The translations under genes and the position numbers were made by a program. The notes beneath the pieces were generated by a model. It saw only the letters and a program-made list of their open reading frames with translations, was not told the DNA's origin and did not search any database. A stretch of 64,000 nucleotides of DNA from positions 868,001-932,000 of the forward strand of contig CBDCBG010000006.1 of assembly GCA_965214325.1 (NCBI GenBank). Reading direction: 5' to 3'. This DNA comes from JAJEFO01 sp965214325. GTDB lineage: Bacteria; Pseudomonadota; Alphaproteobacteria; Rhodobacterales; Rhodobacteraceae. The stretch's first letter is position 1. Every line of letters starts with the position of its first letter. Positions 25,823 through 34,707 of the stretch are shown here, in pieces.

Positions 25823-26226
25823 GCGGCACCGCCCTGCGCCACGACCGGATCGACGCCCCTTGGTGTTTGACCGACCGGTCAACGGAGAGGTCTTCCCGAC
25901 CTGTGTGACGCGAGAGCCGGTCCCGGCTCTGAGCCCCGGCGTTGTGGCGGTGATGGACAACGCAGCCTGCCGCAAGAGCCCGGACGTCCTCAAGGCGATC
26001 CGCGCGGTCGGTGCGCAGGCGCTCTTCCTGCCGCCGTGCAGCCCGGACCTGAACCCGATCGGCAGGCGTTCGCCAAGGGGATCAAGCATCGCCTGCGCAA
26101 CGCCGCGGTCCGGTCCCTTGAGGGCCTCTGGTGGGCCGTCGGCGAAAATCTCCACGCCGTCGGGCCGCAGGAATGCGCGAACTGCCTCGGAAACGAAGGC
26201 AATGTCTCCTGCCAGTCCGGACAGCC
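25823..26226 (+). pseudogene. remnant of an IS630-family transposase
   Basis: The C-terminal part of a DDE transposase survives in pieces: RHDRIDAP, then in another frame LVFDRPVNGEVF...VVAVMDNA and GAQALFLPPCSPDLNPI, then in a third frame QAFAKGIKHRLRNAAVRSLEGLW...ECANCLGNEG. Two frameshifts (near 25858 and 26063) and loss of the first half make it inactive. The 270 bases between guaD and this remnant hold no gene I can recognise. It ends next to the stop of the sugar ABC ATPase gene. Confidence 0.75.
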
Positions 26227-26227
26227 T

Positions 26228-26986
26228 CTAGACCGCGCGTGCCATTCCGGTGATGTGGTGCACAATGTCGGCGGCCGACACATCTTCCGTCTTCAGCCTC
26301 GACCAAACCTTGCCCTGCCGCAGGACGACAATGCGCGAACTGAGAGTGGTGATCAGATCGATATCGTGCGCAACGACGACGACCGCGACACCCGACGCAA
26401 TTACGCGCTGAATGAGCTCTGCCACGGCGTTCGTCTCCTTGACGCCCAAGGCGGCCGTAGGCTCGTCCAGGATCAGGCACTCGCTGCCCCAGAAGATGCT
26501 CCGCGCGATGGCGATGCTCTGGCGTTGGCCGCCGGACAGCTCGCTGACCGTCGCACTCATGCTCGGGATCGAAATGCCGATCCGCTCCAATTCCTCGGCT
26601 GCCTGGCGTCGCATGACCTTCCTGTCAAGATACCGGATCGAGCGCCCCCAGCCGGTATGAATTTCGCGGCCAAGGAAGAAATTCGCCGCGACATCCAGTT
26701 GCTCGACCAGGGCCAAGTCCTGGTAGACGGTCTCGATCTTGTGCTGCCGGGAGTCGCTGGGCGAGGCGAAGGACACTGTCCGGCCCTGGATCTGCAGACT
26801 GCCGGAGGATTGCGGATGATACCCCGAGACGACCTTCACAAGCGTGGACTTCCCGGCCCCGTTGTCGCCGACCAGCCCGACACATTCGCCGGGCATCACC
26901 GCGAAGGAAACACCGTCCACGGCCTTGATGGCCCCGAAATGCTTGGTGACCTCCACCAGTTCGAGAATGGGTGTCGTCGCCGTCAT
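26228..26986 (-). CDS. sugar ABC transporter ATP-binding protein (FrcA/single-domain RbsA type)
   Basis: A 252-residue single ABC domain with Walker A GDNGAGKST, Q-loop VYQDLALVEQLDVAANFFLGRE, signature LSGGQRQS, Walker B LILDEPTAALG and H-loop VVVAHDI. The FLGRE and YQDLAL wording is typical of the ribose/fructose (CUT2) class, which normally has two fused ATPase domains; a single domain as in FrcA is a known variant. It is the last gene of the sugar operon, 604 bases after the binding-protein gene. Confidence 0.93.
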   Translation of the reverse strand: MTATTPILELVEVTKHFGAIKAVDGVSFAVMPGECVGLVGDNGAGKSTLVKVVSGYHPQSSGSLQIQGRTVSFASPSDSRQHKIETVYQDLALVEQLDVAANFFLGREIHTGWGRSIRYLDRKVMRRQAAEELERIGISIPSMSATVSELSGGQRQSIAIARSIFWGSECLILDEPTAALGVKETNAVAELIQRVIASGVAVVVVAHDIDLITTLSSRIVVLRQGKVWSRLKTEDVSAADIVHHITGMARAV

Positions 26987-27590
26987 CTGCCCACCTCGCA
27001 GGATGCCCCTTCCTTCTGGTCGGGGAGGAATGCGGAGTCTCGTGTTCCGTGCATCTTTTCAGTCTCCTTTTTGCCGTGACGTGTCGAGGTCGTATCTGTA
27101 CCCGTCGCTTCGCTGGACAATGCTGCAGCGCCAGTGGCAGATGCCCGGGACGGTGCCGCTGGCGGTCTTGACGCTGAAGGGGCCGGAGGCGCGCGCAGAG
27201 ACACGGCCGGAATGGGCAGTCCGCCGCTTTCCTGCGGGCGCAAGCGCACGCGCGATGTCCCCCGTCCGGAAGCCCCTGACGGCCTCTTCGCCGTCTGGGG
27301 CCCGGCCGGAAATCCAAACCGGTCCACCAACGTTTCGCTTCGCCCCGTTTCGTGCCTGACACGGCATGTCTTCTGACGGACCTTCGATAGCCCGGCGCTG
27401 AGGAAGCGCGCCGGGATCGGTCTTGCACGTATGGTTCAGGCAGGATTGGATGACAGTCTCCTTCCTCGTGCTGATCAGCATGGACCTGCGAGGCTTCCGC
27501 CCCTCAAGCCCCGTCCTGCAGGGAGTGGCGCCGACCTGTTGCCCTCTCCTGCTGGGGCGCACCCCGGAAACCCGGGGCGCGCCAGACATG
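26987..27590. other. intergenic region between sugar-binding and ATPase genes
   Basis: About 600 bases with no gene I can support; the open frames present have no family character. Its main feature is the strong hairpin at 27556-27583 directly after the binding-protein gene. The ATPase gene at the other end has a good ribosome site (GAGGTGG). Confidence 0.45.
27556..27583 (-). terminator. 12-bp stem-loop after the sugar-binding protein gene
   Basis: GGCGCACCCCGG (27556-27567) pairs with CCGGGGCGCGCC (27572-27583) around a four-base loop, with one G-U pair on the transcribed minus strand. No T-run follows, so it is more likely an mRNA-stabilising or attenuating hairpin that keeps binding-protein expression above that of the ATPase than a full terminator. 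Confidence 0.6.
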
Positions 27591-28634
27591 TCATTCCTGC
27601 CACATCTCTTCGGGGATCAGGGGCCGGAACCCTTTCGATTCCAGCATCGCGCGCGGCACGGTTTCGAAGATCTGGTCACAGTTGGTGATCGGAACCAGCT
27701 GGGTCTGATAGACGTCCTGGATTTCAGAACTCCTGCCCGCGAGATCGAGCTCAACGATGTGCAGTGCGAGATCCGACATCTTCCGCGGATCGCGGAATGG
27801 CACCGTCATGATCTCGCCGCGGCAAACCGCTGCCAGCTCGTCGAGCTGACCGCCCTGGCCCGCAATCCAGATTCCGTCGGCGCCAGGCGCATTTCCGATC
27901 GCCTGCAGCCCTTCCATAATGCCAAGCGCGGTGTTGCTGTTTGCCCCGAACACCACATTGATTTCGGGATGCGCCGTCATGACCGGGTCGATCGTGCGAA
28001 AGGCAAGCTCGCGGCTGAAATTGGTGAATTCCTCGCGCACGATGTTCAGCGTGATGCCGCAGTCTGCAAGCCCCTTGGTGATCGCTTCAAGGAACCCGGC
28101 GCTGCGCAGCTTGCCGATCTCGCTGGTCGGAATGCCGTGGAACATCGCCAGATTGACAGGGTCACGCTTCTCGTTGCAGGCCATCGTCGCGATGTCGTTG
28201 CCGGCCATTTGACCCATCACGTCCTCTGGAACGATAATGTATGCCAGCGGATCGACCGGGTGCTTGTCGAGCCCGATGGGTGGCGCGAAAAGGATGAGTT
28301 TCGAACCCTTGGCTGCCGCTTCGTTCAAACGGTCATATATGTCGTCCATGCTCGTGGCAGGAGTCACCATCAGGTAGTCCGGCGCCAGAACGACCTGGTC
28401 CGAAAGGATCCGGTCGTAGGCGGCGGGGTCGTTATGGGCGGGCGGAACGGCGCTGAAGAACTTGAAGTCTCCCTCCATGGCCTCCAGACCTTCGGCCACG
28501 CCTATCAAGGTCTGGCCGGGTCCGGTCGTGATGTCGGCGCTTGGCGAGATGTAGGACACCGTCGTTTCGGCAGTGGCCATAGTTGCGCAAAGTCCCGCAA
28601 TGCCCGCCAGAATGGTAAGCTGTTTCAAGTGCAT
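27591..28634 (-). CDS. periplasmic sugar-binding protein (RbsB/CUT2 class)
   Basis: A 347-residue exported binding protein with a Sec signal peptide (MHLKQLTILAGIAGLCATMATA, cleavage near residue 22) and a Peripla_BP_4-type body: YLMVTPATSMDDIYDRLNEAAAKGSKLILF, DVMGQMAGNDIATM and INVVFGANSNTALGIMEGLQAIG. The open frame continues upstream, but the ATG at 28634 has AAGGAG six bases before it. It delivers the sugar to the permease encoded just before it. Confidence 0.92.
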   Translation of the reverse strand: MHLKQLTILAGIAGLCATMATAETTVSYISPSADITTGPGQTLIGVAEGLEAMEGDFKFFSAVPPAHNDPAAYDRILSDQVVLAPDYLMVTPATSMDDIYDRLNEAAAKGSKLILFAPPIGLDKHPVDPLAYIIVPEDVMGQMAGNDIATMACNEKRDPVNLAMFHGIPTSEIGKLRSAGFLEAITKGLADCGITLNIVREEFTNFSRELAFRTIDPVMTAHPEINVVFGANSNTALGIMEGLQAIGNAPGADGIWIAGQGGQLDELAAVCRGEIMTVPFRDPRKMSDLALHIVELDLAGRSSEIQDVYQTQLVPITNCDQIFETVPRAMLESKGFRPLIPEEMWQE

Positions 28635-28662
28635 TGTACTCTCCTTCGAGTTGTGGACCGGA

Positions 28663-29661
28663 TCATAGACCGGTCCGGTTGCCGCGCGTTCGATAGACTT
28701 GGATCGCGACGGAAATGATGAGCAGGAGCCCGAGCAGGATCTGTTGCCAGAAGAAGCTCGCACCGGCCAGCAGGAGGCCGTTCTCAAGAACGGCGATGAG
28801 GTACATCGCAATCGCCATTCCCCAGATGCGACCGATCCCGCCGAAGAGACTGCTCCCACCAAGGATGACGCCCGCGATGATGTGAAGCTCAAGCCCCTGC
28901 CCCAACGTGGGATGCGCGCTGTTCATGCGCCCCATGAGCAGAAACGCGGCCAGTGCGACCAGGGCGGCTTGCACCACAAAGGCGATGATGATGTATCTGC
29001 GAACCTTGATGCCGGCAATGCGGGCGGCCTCTGGATTGCCCCCGATGGCCAGGATGTAGCGCCCGTATTCAAGACGCGTGAGCACGAAGTGGCCGACGAT
29101 GACCACGAATGCGGCGACCCAGACGAGGTTCGGCACGCCCAAGGTGTTTCCTTGGCCCAGAACGACGAAATTGGCTGGGAAACGCACATGATATGTGCCG
29201 TACATCACTTCCTGGACCACTCCGCGCGCCAGCACAAGCATGCCGAGGGTGCCGAGCAACGCGGGCACCCTCAGGTAGCCGACGATCAATCCGTTGCACA
29301 TTCCGAGGGCCGCTCCCACCGCGATTGCGAATGCGAAACAGAGGATGACGGGATAGCCATTAAAAACGAGGAAACCGGTCAGGCAGGCGGTCAGACCCAT
29401 GACCGATCCGACGCTGAGGTCGATCTGTCGCGCGGAGATGACGAAGACCTGACCGACGCCGACGATCATCGCGACCGCCGCCGAGCGCAGGATATTCAGC
29501 TGATTCTCGACAGTCAGGAACTTGTCGGAAAACAGGGAAAGCAGAATGACGCACAATACGGTGGGGAACACCACCGTATTGACGTTGCGCAGGAGCGTCT
29601 TCGCGGGATCCAGTTTCCCCGTGTTCTCTGCGGATTGGCTTGAATTCGCGGTTTCCGTCAT
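28663..29661 (-). CDS. sugar ABC transporter permease (RbsC type)
   Basis: A 332-residue inner-membrane protein with eight or more hydrophobic segments and the CUT2 permease motifs QIDLSVGSVMGLTACLTG, GTLGMLVLARGV, GRYILAIGGNPEAARIAGIKVRR and GVILGGSSLFGG. The ATG at 29661 has GGGAG upstream and is preferred to the earlier in-frame start. It lies 29 bases before the binding-protein gene. Confidence 0.94.
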   Translation of the reverse strand: MTETANSSQSAENTGKLDPAKTLLRNVNTVVFPTVLCVILLSLFSDKFLTVENQLNILRSAAVAMIVGVGQVFVISARQIDLSVGSVMGLTACLTGFLVFNGYPVILCFAFAIAVGAALGMCNGLIVGYLRVPALLGTLGMLVLARGVVQEVMYGTYHVRFPANFVVLGQGNTLGVPNLVWVAAFVVIVGHFVLTRLEYGRYILAIGGNPEAARIAGIKVRRYIIIAFVVQAALVALAAFLLMGRMNSAHPTLGQGLELHIIAGVILGGSSLFGGIGRIWGMAIAMYLIAVLENGLLLAGASFFWQQILLGLLLIISVAIQVYRTRGNRTGL

Positions 29662-29739
29662 TCGGTGTCTCCCTGTGCATTTGTCGGTCTGCATCCCGGA
29701 CCGAAGCCTGATCCTGCTCGCTCGGAATGTCCGTGCCGC

Positions 29740-31239
29740 CTATAGAAGGGCAATTGTCTGTTCATGGAGCGCTCGATATTTCCGTTGCAGCGCGACATAG
29801 AGCGCGCGGTTTTCACTGTTCGGCGCGACGGTGCCGCCGGTGGTAACCCATTCACCGATCACGGCGCGGTCCCGGATCAGGCCTGACGCAAGACCGGCCA
29901 GGAATGCGTCCCCGTATGAGGCACCGATCGTGGTGGCGCAGATATCCTGCGGCACCTGCGCGATGTCGCTTGTCGCCTGGAGCCATGTCGGGTTCTTGGT
30001 TCCACCGCCTACGGCGACCAGCCGTTCGATTCGGGCACCGGCCTTGCGCATCTCCTCAAGGCAGTGAGCTATGGAACTGCTGACGCCTTCGAGGGCCGCC
30101 CGATAGAGGTGCCCGCGTGTGTGGCGCAGTTCCAGTCCAAAGATGATGCCACGTGCCTTGGGATCGTGAAGCGGCGATGTGGCACCGGTGAAATAGGGCA
30201 GGACAACGACGCCATCGGACCCGGGCGGGATCGCGGCCGCCTCGTCGGACATGGCCTGGTATGCCTCATCCCCGCCCGATCCGTCGGCCTGCACGATGTC
30301 GCGGCCCATCAGGTCGCGCATCCACCTCGTCAGCGAACCGCTGGTCATGATTGCCGCATGCAGGCAAAACGTACCTTGAAAGAGGTACGGCGAGGACCAG
30401 AGCGCGCGGTCCCGCAGTGGTCGGTTGGCAAGGAGAGTCATCCAGGCGACGGAACCGTACATCAGCATCGCGCTGCCGGGATTCACGACACCGATTGAGA
30501 GTGCCTCGGCAGCGGCATCCGACACGCCCGTGGTGACCGGGGTTCCCGCAACCAGCCCGGTGGCCGCTGCGCCTGCGTCAGTTATCCTCCCGGCGACCTC
30601 GCTGGTCCATTGCAGTGTCGGCAGTTGTTCGGGCGCGCAGATGCCCCCGCACATCCCTGCATTCCATTGCTGTGCCGAGAGATCATACATCGGCGCATAG
30701 AATGCCGCATCGTAATGGCTCATTACGCGCTCGCCGGTCAGGCGCGCCACGATGAAACTGGCACCGTGCAGGAATGCAGCGGCATTGCGATGAACTGAAG
30801 GCTCATGGTTCTTGAGCCACTCGATCTTGGGACCCATGGACTGGGAACTGAGCGTATTTCCCGACGCCTCGAAAATCGCGTCCTCGCCGAAGCGGGCATT
30901 GACGGCCTCGACCTCGGACAAGGACCGGGTATCCACCCCGTAGAGAATGCCGCCCGGGCGCAGCGGATCGTTGTTGGCGTCGATCGGCAACATGGAGAAG
31001 ACACAGGAGACGCCGACCCCGCGAATCTCCGCCGGATCGACCTTGCCGGCGAGCGTTCGGGCGATTTCACAAAACTCGCCCCACCAGATCGCCTCGGCGT
31101 CATGCTCAACCCGGCCGTCGCTCAGAAACTCAAGCTGGTGCCTAACAATGTGCTGCGCGTGGATCTTGCCCTGCGTGTCGGCCAGAACGCCCTTGGACTC
31201 GTAGGAACCGATGTCAATCCCAAGAAGATAGTCGGCCAT
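29740..31239 (-). CDS. FGGY-family carbohydrate kinase
   Basis: A 499-residue sugar kinase of normal FGGY length. The N-terminal phosphate-binding segment is LLGIDIGSYESKGVL, the catalytic Asp is expected in the GVSDAAAEALSIG segment, and the C-terminal ATP segment is LVAVGGGTKNPTWLQATSDI. It resembles xylulokinase-type members but the sugar cannot be read from sequence. Its place between the importer and the split transketolase suggests that it phosphorylates the imported ketose or its isomer, making the transketolase substrate. Confidence 0.92.
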   Translation of the reverse strand: MADYLLGIDIGSYESKGVLADTQGKIHAQHIVRHQLEFLSDGRVEHDAEAIWWGEFCEIARTLAGKVDPAEIRGVGVSCVFSMLPIDANNDPLRPGGILYGVDTRSLSEVEAVNARFGEDAIFEASGNTLSSQSMGPKIEWLKNHEPSVHRNAAAFLHGASFIVARLTGERVMSHYDAAFYAPMYDLSAQQWNAGMCGGICAPEQLPTLQWTSEVAGRITDAGAAATGLVAGTPVTTGVSDAAAEALSIGVVNPGSAMLMYGSVAWMTLLANRPLRDRALWSSPYLFQGTFCLHAAIMTSGSLTRWMRDLMGRDIVQADGSGGDEAYQAMSDEAAAIPPGSDGVVVLPYFTGATSPLHDPKARGIIFGLELRHTRGHLYRAALEGVSSSIAHCLEEMRKAGARIERLVAVGGGTKNPTWLQATSDIAQVPQDICATTIGASYGDAFLAGLASGLIRDRAVIGEWVTTGGTVAPNSENRALYVALQRKYRALHEQTIALL

Positions 31240-31255
31240 GGTTCCCCCATTCTCC

Positions 31256-31603
31256 TCAGTGGATCAGCCGCGACCCGGTTGCCTTACCGGAATGATGCGC
31301 CCGCTGCCGGGCAACGGTCCGTGACCCCATGCCGCCGCCGGTGCGGTCGGGCTGCCCGGTCTCGAAGCTGCCGATTCCTTCCAGTTCACGGCGAATGCCA
31401 TCGGTCTCCCGGCCAGCACGTGGCGCGGTGCGCAGCTGCGCGAACCGAAACTTGTGGCGCCGGGCAACTGCCAGGCCGCCCAAATCCTTGTCACGCAGAA
31501 CCATGGCAGCGGATTCGCCGACGGCAATCGACCGGTCAGGATCGAGCAGGATCTCGACCCAGGCACAGGGCCTGCCGGTTCTCCGCAGCTTCAATGGTGC
31601 CAT
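31256..31603 (-). CDS. small open frame of unknown nature
   Basis: A 115-codon frame from an ATG at 31603 fills the 371-base gap between the transketolase and kinase genes. It contains EILLDPDRSIAVGESAAMVL and several basic stretches. I recognise no family. It may be a decayed gene or a chance frame in high-GC DNA; only its position in the operon argues for it. Confidence 0.2.
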   Translation of the reverse strand: MAPLKLRRTGRPCAWVEILLDPDRSIAVGESAAMVLRDKDLGGLAVARRHKFRFAQLRTAPRAGRETDGIRRELEGIGSFETGQPDRTGGGMGSRTVARQRAHHSGKATGSRLIH

Positions 31604-31610
31604 CAATGTC

Positions 31611-32618
31611 CTACAAAGCCTCCTGCTGAGCATCGGAAAAGTAGGTGCCGGTCCGTCGGGCGCCGAGGTCTTCATCGTCGATGCCCAGGGACCGATCAGC
31701 GAGTTCCTCGACCGCGCGGACAAGCGCGGTCGCGTCAATGCCATGGCGGGCCATCAGGAACTTGGGGCTGGCGCCCTGAAGGTAGGTGTCGTTCAGCGCC
31801 AGGCGGATTTGCCGCTTGCCGATCCCATGGTCGGCCATCTGTTCGGCCACGCAGGTACCGAGCCCTCCGAGGCGCGTGTGGTTTTCCATCGTGATCACGC
31901 CCATCCCGGCACGGCGGCACGCGTCAAGGACCTGCGGATCGTCGAAGGGCTTCAGCGTCGTGACATGCAGGTGCCGCAGGCCCACGCCGCGCGCGCGCAG
32001 GAAGTCGACCACGCGCATTGCTTCCTCGGTGCAGACTCCACTGCTGAGAAGCGCAATGTCATCTCCATCGCTCAGCTGCCGGGCCTGACCGAGCCGCATC
32101 CGGTCGCTGGCCGGAAAGAGCCTTGGGAGCGCGCCGCGCAACATCCGGCAATAGACCGGCCCCTCAACCTGACCGGCTACCTCCAGCATCGATTCCACGT
32201 CCGTTGCGTCCCCGGCCTCGATGATCGTCATGTTTGGCAGCGAGCGCAGCACCGCGATGTCGTTTATCGCCTGGTGACTGGCACCGCCCGGCGTCGTGAC
32301 GCCCGGAAGAAAACCCAGTATGCACACCGGCAGATTGGGATAGGCAATCGACATTTCGATCTGATCCAGTGCTCGACGATACATGAAAACGGCAAAGGTA
32401 TGGACAAGAGGGCGCAGCCCTTCGCGCGCGAGCCCGGCGGCAAAGCCCATCATGTTCTGTTCGGCAAGTCCCATGGAAAGAAAGCGATCCGGAAACGCGT
32501 CGCGGAACAGGTCCGCCTCGCAGGAGGCCGTTAGATCGCCCGACAGTACCACAGCATCAGGATGCGTCCTGCCCCAGTCGATCAGGGCCTTGGCGTGAAC
32601 GCGGCTGACCGTCTCCAC
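31611..32618 (-). CDS. transketolase, C-terminal subunit
   Basis: A 335-residue protein equal to the pyrimidine-binding and C-terminal domains of transketolase, with ADLFRDAFPDRFLSMGLAEQNMMGFAAGLAREG carrying the glutamate that contacts thiamine diphosphate. The start is a GTG at 32618, one base after the stop of the N-terminal subunit gene, so the two halves form one enzyme. Split transketolases often serve dedicated sugar routes rather than the pentose phosphate cycle. Confidence 0.93.
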   Translation of the reverse strand: METVSRVHAKALIDWGRTHPDAVVLSGDLTASCEADLFRDAFPDRFLSMGLAEQNMMGFAAGLAREGLRPLVHTFAVFMYRRALDQIEMSIAYPNLPVCILGFLPGVTTPGGASHQAINDIAVLRSLPNMTIIEAGDATDVESMLEVAGQVEGPVYCRMLRGALPRLFPASDRMRLGQARQLSDGDDIALLSSGVCTEEAMRVVDFLRARGVGLRHLHVTTLKPFDDPQVLDACRRAGMGVITMENHTRLGGLGTCVAEQMADHGIGKRQIRLALNDTYLQGASPKFLMARHGIDATALVRAVEELADRSLGIDDEDLGARRTGTYFSDAQQEAL

Positions 32619-32619
32619 C

Positions 32620-33543
32620 CTAGTCTCCCATCGCCTTCAGGGCGTCGACATAGCGGGCGCGCTCGTCCTCTCCCTTGAATCGGATGTAATGCAGATTGGG
32701 CCAACGCTCCTTCAGGAGTCCAATGCCATGCGTGGGGTCCGTATCGGCGATGATGACCAGAGGCTTGCCGGGATGTGGCGTCTCGAACGCGGCATCGAGC
32801 GCGGCCAGATCGTGACCATCGGCGCGCAGGCAACGGGCGCCGAAGGCGGCGAACTTCGCATCGAGCGGCTCCAGTCCCATGACCCGCTCGGTGCGCCCGT
32901 CCACCTGCTGGCCGTTGTTGTCTACCACGATGTGTATGTTGTCGAGTTTCTGGAATGCCAGGTTCATGATCGCCTCCCAGACCTGACCTTCCTGGCACTC
33001 GCCGTCCGACATGAAGACCCAGACCTTTCCGGCGTCGCCGTTCCTTCGCCGGGCCCATGCCACGCCGGCAGCCTGACTGATCGTCTGCCCGAGACTACCG
33101 CCGTTGGTCTCATGCCCCGGCGAGTGTTCGCCGCCGATCATTTCGACCGTCGAGCCATCGGTGTTGAACTGCGACAACCCGTCCGGCCCTAGCCGTCCGC
33201 ACTCGATCAGCGCGGCGTAGAGCGTCATCGCGTAATGGGTCGGCGACAGAAAGAACCGGTCCCTGTCCGCGGCCCGGCGTCCGTTATAGAGCATCCCGCT
33301 GGTATAACCGGGATTGCCCCTCGACGGCGCGACGGAATAGGGCGGCGGCACCAGCGGCCCTTCGCTGGGCCCGAGGTTCATTCCCCGACCATAGAGAAAG
33401 CTGACCACCTCGGCCGAGGAACATGCCTGGGAGAGGTACCCCCCATGCGTCACTGTATGGCTCAACACGCGCCGTCGAATGCCATCCGCAAGAGCCTGGC
33501 ATTCCGCAATCCAGCGGTTGTTTGATCGAGGGGACTGGGTCAT
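32620..33543 (-). CDS. transketolase, N-terminal subunit
   Basis: A 307-residue protein equal to the diphosphate-binding domain of transketolase. The thiamine diphosphate and metal segment is SDGECQEGQVWEAIMNLAFQKLDNIHIVVDNNGQQ, and GGSLGQTISQAAGVAWA precedes it. The ATG at 33543 is chosen over an earlier in-frame start because GGGGAA lies upstream and the earlier part covers the promoter region. With the C-terminal subunit it would move a two-carbon unit from a ketose phosphate. It is the first gene of the operon. Confidence 0.93.
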   Translation of the reverse strand: MTQSPRSNNRWIAECQALADGIRRRVLSHTVTHGGYLSQACSSAEVVSFLYGRGMNLGPSEGPLVPPPYSVAPSRGNPGYTSGMLYNGRRAADRDRFFLSPTHYAMTLYAALIECGRLGPDGLSQFNTDGSTVEMIGGEHSPGHETNGGSLGQTISQAAGVAWARRRNGDAGKVWVFMSDGECQEGQVWEAIMNLAFQKLDNIHIVVDNNGQQVDGRTERVMGLEPLDAKFAAFGARCLRADGHDLAALDAAFETPHPGKPLVIIADTDPTHGIGLLKERWPNLHYIRFKGEDERARYVDALKAMGD

Positions 33544-33617
33544 GAAAGTTCCCCGGATGACGTCAGCACTGCGCGGCACTAATCGAAAGGCCGTAAATTC
33601 CTGGCCGCTGACGCGAT

Positions 33618-33654
33618 TTGCAATTTTTTTACATTGGATCAAAAATTCTTGCAA
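33618..33654. promoter_or_regulatory. divergent promoter region with paired TTGCAA sites
   Basis: The palindromic hexamer TTGCAA occurs at 33618-33623 and 33649-33654, 31 bases apart. Read on the minus strand the second is a -35 box with a 17-base spacer to TAAAAA (33626-33631), giving a promoter for the transketolase-importer operon. On the plus strand the first lies 17 bases before AAAAAT. The region is strikingly AT-rich. The SorC-type product of the next gene is the likely ligand-controlled regulator. Confidence 0.6.
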
Positions 33655-33712
33655 CATTTTCTTTGCGAGTGGAAAACTTGCATCTCGGGATGTGACGGAG
33701 GACAGTGGCGTC

Positions 33713-34669
33713 ATGGCTTCGGATCGCGACGAACTGCTCGCCCAGGTCGCCTACGCCTATTATCTCGGAGGCGAAGGGCTCAGTAAGATCGCCAAGAGAC
33801 TCGGGCGGTCGGTTTCGATGGCATCGCGGCTTTTGCAGGAAGCCCGGGATCGGAACCTGGTGGACATTCGCATCAACTACCCACTGACGCGGCTATCGGA
33901 CATGGAAGCGGAATTCGAAGAGCGATTCGGCATCGACAAGGCGCATGTCTTTACGCAGCCGTCGCGCATCGACAGTGGCGAACAACTTTACCGGTACGGC
34001 AGCCTGTGTGCAGGGTCGATCGAGAAGGCGCTGCGCGAGGCCGATCTCGTCGCGGTCAGCTGGGGGCGCCACGTCAATACCATCGTTGGCAACATTTCGG
34101 CCGGCCCTTCCGACCGGCAAGGCATTGTGGTGCAGGCGAGCGGGGCCTCAGGCGCCCTGGGGGATGACCACGACGGTGCCCGGATCGCTCAACGACTTGC
34201 CGACCGGCTGGGTCATTCCGCGCAATTGATGCCGTCGCCACTGATCGTCGACACGGTCCATGTTGCCGAGGCATTGAGAAATTCCGCGTCGATCACCTCG
34301 GTTCTGGATTTGCTCAAACGCTCCGACATTCTTCTGACGAGCGTCGGCGCGCCATTCTCGGATACGTCAGGCCTGGCCCGTTCCGGCTATCTCAGCGAAG
34401 CCGATCTGCGCGACCTGAGGGAGAAGAATGCGGCGGCGGACATTCTCGGGTTTCATCTCGACCGGAACGGCGAGCTGCTTGACGTCGAAATTAATCATCG
34501 GGTCATCGGCATCCTGCCGGAGGACTTGCGCCGGATCCCCAACGTGGTGCTGGCCGTGACGGGAACTGACCGCGTTGCTGCAATCCTCGCGATCCTCCGA
34601 GGGAGATACTGCAACTCGATTCTGACAGATCGCGCGACGGCCGAGTCGCTGCTCGATGTCGTCGACTAG
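33713..34669 (+). CDS. SorC/DeoR-type sugar-responsive transcriptional regulator
   Basis: A 318-residue regulator with an N-terminal helix-turn-helix (AYAYYLGGEGLSKIAKRLGRSVSMASRLLQEAR, about residues 13-45) and a C-terminal SorC sugar-binding domain related to NagB isomerases (VAVSWGRHVNTIVGNI, SDILLTSVGAPFSDTS, GFHLDRNGELLDVEINHRVIGI). The ATG at 33713 lies after GGAGGA; the frame further upstream covers the promoter. It is divergent from the sugar operon and should sense a phosphorylated sugar made by it. Confidence 0.92.
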   Translation: MASDRDELLAQVAYAYYLGGEGLSKIAKRLGRSVSMASRLLQEARDRNLVDIRINYPLTRLSDMEAEFEERFGIDKAHVFTQPSRIDSGEQLYRYGSLCAGSIEKALREADLVAVSWGRHVNTIVGNISAGPSDRQGIVVQASGASGALGDDHDGARIAQRLADRLGHSAQLMPSPLIVDTVHVAEALRNSASITSVLDLLKRSDILLTSVGAPFSDTSGLARSGYLSEADLRDLREKNAAADILGFHLDRNGELLDVEINHRVIGILPEDLRRIPNVVLAVTGTDRVAAILAILRGRYCNSILTDRATAESLLDVVD

Positions 34670-34707
34670 CCCGAACTTACACGGCGCACGGAGGTTCGGA
34701 CTAGCCG

